64,000 nucleotides of DNA from Lactiplantibacillus dongliensis (lineage in GTDB: Bacteria; Bacillota; Bacilli; Lactobacillales; Lactobacillaceae): NCBI RefSeq assembly GCF_005405105.1, contig NZ_BJDK01000006.1, forward strand, positions 1-64,000. The letters are read 5' to 3'. The position numbers were made by a program, and so were the translations under genes. Each line of letters starts with the position of its first letter. The first letter of the stretch is position 1. Below are positions 55,955 through 64,000 of the stretch, piece after piece. A model generated the notes under the pieces. That model was not told where the DNA came from, ran no database searches, and worked only from the letters and a program-made list of their open reading frames with translations.

Positions 55955-57790
55955 CTATTCTTTAAGATGATAGTTATAAGTTGAGACAATAATATTTTCA
56001 CGTGAATTTAACACGGCCCGTAACCGCAGACTCGTTTGGTTATGCAAGATATTTTGCCAAGGCTTTTTGGGCACAAATTGTGGCACTAAGACCGTTGTTG
56101 AGAAGTTACGTTCAGCCGCACGCTTAGCAATTACATCACAGAATCGTAAGGTCGGCGTAGCAATTGACCGATAGGATGAATGAATATCCACAAATCGAAC
56201 ATCTGGGAACGTCGACTTAAATTCAGCCGCCGTTTTATGTTCTTTTTCAGGATTTTCATCAAATGACACATGCATGGCAATCACGTAGTCCCCGATTGAA
56301 CGGGCATAGTTAACTGCTGCAGTGGTTACCCGAGTGACATTTGAGACTAAGACAATCACCGTCGCGCCATCATAGTCATGCAGCTCGGCTTTTTCTTTGG
56401 CCACCACGCGTAACTGTGCAGCCACGCGATTGTAGTGAACGTGGACCCGATAGAACATGTACAACAAGACTGGCATCACGATTAAGTAAGGCCAAACATT
56501 GCCGAAATGTAGCATGAATAAAACGACCACTAAAAACAGTGAAATCAGCGCGCCTAACAAGTTAACCGCGGCCTTCATTCCCCACCAACGGCCGCGTTCC
56601 CGTAGCCAATGCACAATCATCCCAGATTGCGATAACGTAAACGGCACGAAGACCCCAACGGCATACAACGGAATCAATAACGTGGTTTTACCATGGAAGA
56701 TGACAATCAACGCAATTGCCCCCACGGCCAACGAAATAATCCCGTTAGAATAACCTAAGCGATCACCACGATCCATATAGGCATGTGGCAGAAACTTATC
56801 TTTAGCTAGGTTGTAAGCCAAGATTGGAAACGCTGAAAAACCAGTATTAGCAGCGACAGCTAAAATTAACGCTGTCGATAATTGTAAGAGATAGTAGAAT
56901 AAACCATGCCCAAAAACGGCCGATGCAATTTGTGACAATACCGTATTATCCGCTTGTGGTCGAATTCCTAAATAGTAACTCAAATAAGTAATGCCACCGA
57001 AAAAGGCTGCTAAGACAAGCGACATTAGTGCTAAGGTATTAGCCGCATTTTTACGCTTAGGCCGCTTAAAGTTGGGCACTGCATTACTAATTGCTTCGAC
57101 CCCAGTCAGTGAAGATGACCCCGACGAGAACGCCCGGAAGAAGAGTAACAAAGTCATCCCTTTGACCGGTGCTCCGATGGCTGCCGATGCGTGGTAAGTT
57201 AAGTTACCGCTCGCAATGTTCACAACGCCCCATAAAACCATCCCAATAATCATAATGATAAAGAAATAGACTGGTAGGGTTAAGAAGGACGCCGATTCAC
57301 GCATTCCCCGTAAGTTTAGCGCCATCACTGCAATCACGATCAGAATGGCAATTAAGACTTGATAATTAACTAATGCTGGAATCGCCGACGTAATCGCTTC
57401 AGTCCCTGAAGTAACTGAAACAGCGACCGTCAGCATATAATCAACCAGTAAGGATCCCCCGGCCACTAACCCAGCCGGCCGCCCCCAGTTGGTGCTGGCA
57501 ACCACATAGGCCCCACCGCCAGATGGATACGCGCGAATAATTTGCCGATAAGACATCGTAATCGCGAATAATAAGACCAAGACTAACGCAGCCACGTATA
57601 ATTGGTACATCAAAGCCGCAGCTGACAGGGTAATCAATACCGTTGTAATCTGTTCAGTCCCATAAGCCACTGACGACAGCGCATCTGAAGAGAGCAGCGC
57701 CAGTGCCTTGAACTTGGTCAGTGCTTGGCCACCCTCATCCATGGTTTTTAACGGTTTCCCGATTAGCAACCGTTTTAAATAACGCCACAT
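55955..57790 (-). CDS. kimA: KimA-type potassium importer (APC superfamily)
   Basis: 611 residues. Twelve membrane helices are followed by a cytosolic domain of about 150 residues. The segments KRLLIGKPLKTMDEGGQ, ALLSSDALSSVAYGTEQI and SYRQIIRAYPSGGGAYVV are nearly those of Bacillus subtilis KimA (YdaO), a high-affinity K+/H+ symporter shut by c-di-AMP. The start at 57790 fits AAAGGAG, while the frame reaches 57811. I do not see the ydaO-type c-di-AMP riboswitch in the upstream 240 bases. Amino acid transport is a less likely alternative. Confidence 0.85.
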   Translation of the reverse strand: MWRYLKRLLIGKPLKTMDEGGQALTKFKALALLSSDALSSVAYGTEQITTVLITLSAAALMYQLYVAALVLVLLFAITMSYRQIIRAYPSGGGAYVVASTNWGRPAGLVAGGSLLVDYMLTVAVSVTSGTEAITSAIPALVNYQVLIAILIVIAVMALNLRGMRESASFLTLPVYFFIIMIIGMVLWGVVNIASGNLTYHASAAIGAPVKGMTLLLFFRAFSSGSSSLTGVEAISNAVPNFKRPKRKNAANTLALMSLVLAAFFGGITYLSYYLGIRPQADNTVLSQIASAVFGHGLFYYLLQLSTALILAVAANTGFSAFPILAYNLAKDKFLPHAYMDRGDRLGYSNGIISLAVGAIALIVIFHGKTTLLIPLYAVGVFVPFTLSQSGMIVHWLRERGRWWGMKAAVNLLGALISLFLVVVLFMLHFGNVWPYLIVMPVLLYMFYRVHVHYNRVAAQLRVVAKEKAELHDYDGATVIVLVSNVTRVTTAAVNYARSIGDYVIAMHVSFDENPEKEHKTAAEFKSTFPDVRFVDIHSSYRSIATPTLRFCDVIAKRAAERNFSTTVLVPQFVPKKPWQNILHNQTSLRLRAVLNSRENIIVSTYNYHLKE

Positions 57791-58007
57791 GCTAATAACT
57801 CCTTTATTCACAAAATAATTATTCCCAAGTAAGTGCTAAGTCAAAGTTGATTTTACTACTTTAAATTCGTAAATACTACACGTTTAACTGGAACTCACTA
57901 ATTTTTTAAATCCTCATGTTGCTCTAACTTAACGATAGCACCAATACTTAGGCTTAATATTCCCATGCTTATCTCGGTATTCAGCCACCATCACTAATTT
58001 AAACGCT

Positions 58008-58039
58008 AAAAAAACACCCACTCAACTTGAGCAGGTGTT
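58008..58039 (-). terminator. Intrinsic terminator of groESL
   Basis: AACACC and GGTGTT flank CTCAA/TTGAG, with a run of seven T on the minus strand. Confidence 0.85.
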
Positions 58040-58057
58040 AATTAGCTTAATTCAAGC

Positions 58058-59692
<1,635 letters not shown>

Positions 59693-59740
59693 TCACCTCA
59701 TAAATAGATTTTTTGTTTAGTTATAAATTTTTAAATGGAA

Positions 59741-60025
59741 TTAGGCTTCGACAGCCACAATGTCTTTTTCATGTAAGACTAAATAAGTGGTGCCTTCGTA
59801 CTTAACTTCAGTACCGGCGTACTTGTCGAACAATACTTGATCGCCGACTTTCACGCTTGGGGCAACCTTCGTCCCGTTATCTAAAATCCGGCCATCGGCT
59901 ACAGCAACAACTTTGCCGCTTTGTGGCTTTTCCTTAGCGTTGTTGGCGATAACAATCCCGCCAACCGTTTGTTCTTCTTCTGCTTGTTGTTGCAAGATGA
60001 CGCGATCTCCTAATGGTTTTAACAC
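59741..60025 (-). CDS. groES: Co-chaperonin GroES
   Basis: 94 residues starting [10 protein letters not shown]. The mobile loop ([19 protein letters not shown]) and [14 protein letters not shown] are typical. I use the GTG at 60023-60025, six bases after GGAGGG, rather than the farther frame opening at 60070. First gene of groESL. Confidence 0.97.
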   Translation of the reverse strand: MLKPLGDRVILQQQAEEEQTVGGIVIANNAKEKPQSGKVVAVADGRILDNGTKVAPSVKVGDQVLFDKYAGTEVKYEGTTYLVLHEKDIVAVEA

Positions 60026-60050
60026 GTGAATCCCTCCATTTATTTCTTTT

Positions 60051-60116
60051 TTAGCACTCCTAAAGCTCAAGTGCTAATCACAAAATCAACTATAACATTT
60101 TAATTTTAGAATGCAA
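60051..60116 (-). promoter_or_regulatory. groESL promoter with CIRCE element
   Basis: CIRCE lies at 60051-60077: TTAGCACTC, nine bases, AAGTGCTAA, one mismatch from the canonical TTAGCACTC-N9-GAGTGCTAA. Upstream on the minus strand TTGCAT (60111-60116) and TATAGT (60089-60094) are separated by 16 bases. HrcA repression is expected. Confidence 0.9.
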
Positions 60117-60273
60117 GTTATTTGTCAAAATTAGTCAAAGAAAGTCAAATCGATTATAATATAATTATTTGCTGCCTGTTGCTGGTCATTTTTATTGCTA
60201 AACATGCCCAGCTAAATCGGGACTTTTATCCGCACCGCAACTTACTTTTATCACTAACAAAGGATGTGAGTTC

Positions 60274-60912
60274 ATGGCCAATCGCCGACAATCACTAACA
60301 ATTTTAATCGTTTATTTTATCATCTATGCCCTACCGAGCCTGCTGATAGCGATCTTTAAGCACCTTGGCAGTCAGGTCTTTTTAATTCAAACGCTAGATT
60401 ATCTCATTGGCGCCGTTCTGTTAGCCTGGTTAGCCACACGTCTGTCGACACCCAATCCAATTGAACGGCATCCGCGTCGTTGGCCAATCGCCCTATTATG
60501 GGGACTGATTGGGTTTGTACTGGTGGTCATCGTTCAATTTATCGTTCTACAGATCGATCAGTGGCTCGGCCATTCGGTTACTTCGACCAACACCTCCACA
60601 TTGTTAACCGTTGGCCATCAATACCCCTTTTTCTTTCTAGCCATTTTCATTGGGGCACCAATTATGGAAGAAATCGTTTTTCGTAAAGTCATCTTTGGCA
60701 ATCTCAGTTCATTAACTGGTCCGCTTGGTGCTGCCCTAATTTCTAGTGTATTTTTTAGTTTTGCGCATGCCGACGGTCACTTAGTGCTATATGCTCTGAT
60801 TGGCTTGTGTTTCTGTTGGTTATATCACCGAACAGGGCGCATTCAAACGTCGATGCTGGCACATATTTTGATGAATGCGCTGGCCGTTATGAGTGCCATT
60901 TATCATTTTTAA
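60274..60912 (+). CDS. CPBP-family intramembrane metalloprotease
   Basis: 212 residues with about seven helices. The three catalytic motifs of the CAAX/CPBP (Abi) family are present: APIMEEIVFR (EExxxR), FFSFAH and HILMNA. In lactic acid bacteria members serve bacteriocin self-immunity or membrane maintenance. No bacteriocin gene is adjacent, so the substrate is unknown. A TATAAT box at 60155-60160 may belong to its promoter. Confidence 0.85.
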   Translation: MANRRQSLTILIVYFIIYALPSLLIAIFKHLGSQVFLIQTLDYLIGAVLLAWLATRLSTPNPIERHPRRWPIALLWGLIGFVLVVIVQFIVLQIDQWLGHSVTSTNTSTLLTVGHQYPFFFLAIFIGAPIMEEIVFRKVIFGNLSSLTGPLGAALISSVFFSFAHADGHLVLYALIGLCFCWLYHRTGRIQTSMLAHILMNALAVMSAIYHF

Positions 60913-60918
60913 TAAACC

Positions 60919-60950
60919 AAAAGGCGTTCCCGCTGTGGGAGCGCCTTTTA
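60919..60950. terminator. Bidirectional terminator between the CPBP gene and rex
   Basis: AAAAGGCG and CGCCTTTT flank TCCC/GGGA around a short loop. It serves convergent genes. Confidence 0.88.
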
Positions 60951-60957
60951 AATCAAC

Positions 60958-61626
60958 CTAATCCGTTGATGAATCAGTTTTTTTATCACCTAATTGTTCA
61001 CCATAATGTTCAATGAAATAAATCAATGTTTGCAATTCGTTGGTTAAATCGACGTTTTGTACCCGGACTGTTTCTGGAACCGAAATGCGCAATGGCGTGA
61101 AGTTCATGATTCCCTTCACATTTGCGTCCACTAAGGCATCGGTAATATCTTGTACAACCGTAGTTGGTACCGTTAAAATGGCAATTTCGATTTGTTGCTC
61201 GATCAATTGCTTTTTCAACTCAGTCATGGGATAGACGGGGACTCCGCTTTGGACGGTGTTGGCGATTGCTTCGTTCACATCGAATGCAGCGGAAATACGA
61301 ACATTACTATTCTTGTGAAAATTAAAATTAAGTAACGCATGTCCAAGGTTCCCGACCCCAATCAAAGCAACATTGGTCAAGGTATCCTGATTCAAAATCT
61401 TTTTGAAAAATGCCAAGAGCTTTTCAACATCATAGCCATACCCACGTTTACCTAAAGCCCCAAAATACGAGAAATCACGCCGAATCGTTGCGGAATCAAC
61501 CTTAACCGCCTCTGAAAGTTCAGTCGAAGAAACTCGTTTTTTGTCGGCATCCAACAGAATGTTTAAGTACCGATAGTAGATTGGTAACCGTTTAGCTGTT
61601 GCCCGTGGAATTTTTGTCTCTGCCAT
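60958..61626 (-). CDS. rex: Redox-sensing transcriptional repressor Rex
   Basis: Rex reads the NADH/NAD+ ratio and represses fermentative and respiratory genes. 222 residues: an N-terminal winged helix ([23 protein letters not shown], key part [12 protein letters not shown]) and a Rossmann domain with [21 protein letters not shown] sets the ATG at 61626, while the frame reaches 61743. A partial Rex-like site lies upstream. Confidence 0.96.
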   Translation of the reverse strand: MAETKIPRATAKRLPIYYRYLNILLDADKKRVSSTELSEAVKVDSATIRRDFSYFGALGKRGYGYDVEKLLAFFKKILNQDTLTNVALIGVGNLGHALLNFNFHKNSNVRISAAFDVNEAIANTVQSGVPVYPMTELKKQLIEQQIEIAILTVPTTVVQDITDALVDANVKGIMNFTPLRISVPETVRVQNVDLTNELQTLIYFIEHYGEQLGDKKTDSSTD

Positions 61627-61649
61627 TTGACGACCCTCCTTATTAAAAG

Positions 61650-61667
61650 TTTGTGAATTTGCTGACA
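61650..61667. promoter_or_regulatory. Possible Rex operator between rex and the ABC-F gene
   Basis: TTGTGAATTTGCTGACAC fits the left half TTGTGA of the Rex site TTGTGA-N6-TCACAA exactly and the right half at four of six positions. Autoregulation is plausible but weakly supported. Confidence 0.35.
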
Positions 61668-61791
61668 CTATTCTAGCATAACCCACCACTTTGTGAAATA
61701 ATAATCCCTCATTATTCCATTTTGTTAGGGCAAAACGCGACAATATGCTACAATTATTTGACGAATCAAGTGTGAAAGGAGCTTAAAAAAC

Positions 61792-63771
61792 GTGATTTTA
61801 CTACAAGTACAGCAAGTCATGCGGCGTTTTGGCGCCGATGTCTTGTTCGATAACGTACAAATGGATATCCAAGATCATGCCCGTGTTGCACTAGTTGGCC
61901 GCAATGGTGCTGGCAAGTCGACGCTTTTAAAAATGATTGCCGGTGAAACGGTTCCTGATGAAGGTCAGATTTCAATGCGGAAAGGCTTAACGATCGGTTA
62001 TTTGGCCCAAGATCAAGGATTGGACAGTCACAATACGATCTGGGAAGAAATGAGCAGCGTCTTTGCTGAGCTACATAAATTAGAGGCGCAAATGCATCAG
62101 CTCGAAGCTCGATTGAGTGATCCCGCCGTAATTGCCAATGAAGCGGACTACCAACAGACTTTAAAAACTTATGACCAGGTTCAGACTGACTTTCAACAAC
62201 GGAATGGGTATGGCTACCAAGCGGAAATTCGGGGCGTCCTCCATGGGTTTCAGTTTGAAGCTGATGTCTATGACAAGTCCGTTACCGAATTATCCGGTGG
62301 TCAAAAGACCCAACTCGCTTTGGCTAAATTACTGTTAGAAAAACGCGATTTACTGATCTTAGATGAACCGACCAACCATTTGGACGTTGAAACCTTGACT
62401 TGGTTAGAGGGCTATTTACAGTCCTATACGGGTGCTTTATTAATTGTCAGTCATGACCGCTACTTCTTAGACCGCGTGGTTAGCGAAGTTTACGATCTAT
62501 CGCATCATGATATGGTGCACTATACTGGCAACTACGACCAATTCGTTCAAAAAAAGGCCGCCCGAATTCAAGCTGAGTGGAAACACTATGAAAAGCAACA
62601 GGCCGAGATCAGTAAATTAGAAGATTTCGTTAATCGCAACATCGTTCGCGCCTCAACCACCAAGCGGGCACAATCTCGGCGCAAACAATTAGCTAAGATG
62701 GACCGGTTGGAACGACCAGATAGCGATGACAAGACCGCGCATTTCGGGTTCCACGCAGCTAAGCAAAGCGGCAATATTGTTTTGACCGTTAAGGATGCTG
62801 CGGTTGGTTACGCCGGCCAAATCTTATCTGAGCCTGATAATCTCAACGTCAAAAAACACGAAGCGGTTGCCATCGTTGGCCCGAATGGGATCGGCAAATC
62901 AACCCTCTTAAAGAGTATTCTTGGTCAGATTCCATTCATTAAAGGCCAAGCCACCTTTGGTACTAACGTTGTCACCGGTTACTACGATCAGGAACAAAAG
63001 AACTTACATGATAAAAAAACCGTTTTAAGCGAACTATGGGACGAACATCCCACGACACCCGAAAAAGATATTCGAACGATTTTGGGTAGTTTCCTCTTTA
63101 CCGGTGAAGACGTTGATAAACCAATCAATGCCTTATCTGGCGGTGAGCGGGCTCGGTTATTATTAACGAAATTAGCAATGCAAAACGATAATTTCCTAAT
63201 CTTAGACGAACCGACCAACCATTTGGATATTGATAGTCGTGAAGTTCTAGAAGTGGCTTTAAACGATTTCGATGGCACCTTACTATTCGTCTCACATGAC
63301 CGTTATTTCATCAATCAAGTCGCCACTAGCGTTGTCGAAGTATCCCCCAGCGGTACCGAATTATTCTTAGGCGACTATGATTACTATTTAGATAAGAAAC
63401 AAGAGCAAGCTGAGATGGCAGCGGCAGCTGAAAGTGTAGCGGCGGCTAGTGCCGCGGCCGCCAACCCGGTGACCAGTGAAGCTGCGGCCCCTGATAACCG
63501 CTCTAAAGGACAGCAAAGCTATCAAGCTAGTAAGCAACAACAACGCGATAAGCGGAAACTCGAACGATCCGTTGCCAATTTGGAAACTAAAATGACAGAT
63601 TTAGAAACACAAGCGGCCGCCATTCAAGAACAAATGGCGCAACCGGAAATCTTTGCCGATTCCGCTAAGCTACAGGACTTACAGCAACAATTAGAAGCTG
63701 TTAACGCTGAACAAGCACAAGCTGAAAATGACTGGACTGAACAAGCCGAAGCCTTAGAAGCTTTTGATTAA
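61792..63771 (+). CDS. ABC-F family ATPase (YdiF/Uup-like)
   Basis: 659 residues with two ABC domains and no membrane helices: Walker A GRNGAGKST and GPNGIGKST, LSGGQKTQLALAKLLL and LSGGERARLLLTKLAM, and ILDEPTNHLD twice. An inter-domain linker and an Ala/Gln-rich C-terminal coiled coil (560-659) are typical of translation-factor ABC-F proteins acting at the ribosomal E site. GTG start at 61792 after AAAGGAG. Confidence 0.92.
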   Translation: MILLQVQQVMRRFGADVLFDNVQMDIQDHARVALVGRNGAGKSTLLKMIAGETVPDEGQISMRKGLTIGYLAQDQGLDSHNTIWEEMSSVFAELHKLEAQMHQLEARLSDPAVIANEADYQQTLKTYDQVQTDFQQRNGYGYQAEIRGVLHGFQFEADVYDKSVTELSGGQKTQLALAKLLLEKRDLLILDEPTNHLDVETLTWLEGYLQSYTGALLIVSHDRYFLDRVVSEVYDLSHHDMVHYTGNYDQFVQKKAARIQAEWKHYEKQQAEISKLEDFVNRNIVRASTTKRAQSRRKQLAKMDRLERPDSDDKTAHFGFHAAKQSGNIVLTVKDAAVGYAGQILSEPDNLNVKKHEAVAIVGPNGIGKSTLLKSILGQIPFIKGQATFGTNVVTGYYDQEQKNLHDKKTVLSELWDEHPTTPEKDIRTILGSFLFTGEDVDKPINALSGGERARLLLTKLAMQNDNFLILDEPTNHLDIDSREVLEVALNDFDGTLLFVSHDRYFINQVATSVVEVSPSGTELFLGDYDYYLDKKQEQAEMAAAAESVAAASAAAANPVTSEAAAPDNRSKGQQSYQASKQQQRDKRKLERSVANLETKMTDLETQAAAIQEQMAQPEIFADSAKLQDLQQQLEAVNAEQAQAENDWTEQAEALEAFD

Positions 63772-63822
63772 AAAAATAACACCACTTTTTCGTCATTATA
63801 CGAAAAAGTGGTGTTATTTTTT
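63771..63822. terminator. Bidirectional terminator between the ABC-F gene and tsaD
   Basis: AAAAAATAACACCACTTTTT followed by CG is mirrored exactly by the 3' arm, a 22-bp perfect stem with an eight-base loop between convergent genes. Confidence 0.92.
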
Positions 63823-64000
63823 TAGTGAACCATATTAGGCATCCAATCAAATTCAAGACTTGGATCTGCATTCAAAGTAGCATCTCCAAATTTTTGCTGC
63901 TGATATTGGATATAGCCGGCAGCTCCGATCATCGCCCCATTATCACCACAAAGTTTTAGTGGTGCCAAAATTAATTCGGTATTCGGGAATTTCACTGGTA
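63822..64000 (-). CDS. tsaD: TsaD, tRNA t6A modification protein (3' end only)
   Basis: The minus-strand frame ends at TAA 63822-63824 and runs off the window. It encodes a C-terminus with [20 protein letters not shown], the family's CxDN-AMI motif near the end of TsaD/Gcp, then about 30 more residues ending MPNMVH. TsaD acts with TsaB and TsaE to add threonylcarbamoyl to A37 of ANN-decoding tRNAs. Location next to the ABC-F gene and rex is conserved in Firmicutes. Only about 58 residues are visible. Confidence 0.88.
   Translation of the reverse strand, partial: PVKFPNTELILAPLKLCGDNGAMIGAAGYIQYQQQKFGDATLNADPSLEFDWMPNMVH

Noticed and set aside
57812-58007. Possible ydaO-type c-di-AMP riboswitch upstream of kimA
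   Set aside because: The conserved riboswitch core was not found in the leader; only AT-rich sequence is present.

Overview
This window looks like a contiguous piece of chromosome from a low-to-moderate GC Firmicute, most likely the Lactiplantibacillus plantarum group (Lactobacillaceae). The reasons are gene content and order: rapZ-yvcK-whiA, uvrBA, secA-prfB, hprK-lgt-gpsA-galU, groESL with a CIRCE element, a stand-alone D-Ala-D-Ala dipeptidase (aad) of the kind found in intrinsically vancomycin-resistant lactobacilli, and luxS. No tRNA, rRNA, CRISPR array, prophage or intact insertion sequence was seen.

Layout. 1-485: remnant of a MmcQ/YjbR-type gene and a terminator. 486-3318: whiA, yvcK, rapZ (minus). 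3478-4430: two small conserved genes. 4691-7332: argGH behind an ARG-box promoter. 7577-13862: luxS, uvrA, uvrB and a YfbR-like nucleotidase; uvrBA has an SOS-box promoter and a long hairpin element in its leader. 13968-20014: MFS exporter, aad, phosphoglucomutase, DUF3290/DUF421 pair and a GT2 glycosyltransferase. 20139-21077: trxB. 21178-31112: a seven-gene block that reads as one operon, made of NADH oxidase, GH8 lipoprotein, polytopic membrane protein, DUF2334-like protein, BcsA-like synthase, BcsB-like protein and a membrane protein with a degenerate GGDEF domain. A stand-alone EAL phosphodiesterase gene diverges from it. 32415-36220: hprK-lgt-gpsA-galU. 36380-37078: two envelope membrane proteins. 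37178-42143: pstS-C-A-B-B-phoU. 42662-45952: MinJ-like PDZ protein and phoPR. 46153-50553: prfB (programmed frameshift), secA, hpf. 50687-52667: comFA-comFC. 52733-55783: yigZ, a second pstS, tagO. 55955-60025: kimA and groESL. 60274-end: CPBP protease, rex, ABC-F ATPase and the 3' end of tsaD.

How the parts connect. PgcA and GalU can make UDP-glucose, the likely donor for the BcsA-like synthase. That synthase lacks a PilZ domain. The last gene of its operon has GGDEF replaced by DQDNP but keeps an RxxD I-site in the right register, so it could be the c-di-GMP receptor, with the adjacent EAL enzyme lowering the signal. PhoP has clear candidate targets here: both pstS genes carry TTTACA-type repeats in 11-bp phase. 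HprK controls CcpA through HPr, and cre-like sites overlap the hpf and pgcA promoters.

The most interesting items are the putative c-di-GMP-gated polysaccharide system, the apparent ATC start codon of its synthase, the paired Pho boxes, and two large hairpin elements in intergenic DNA.
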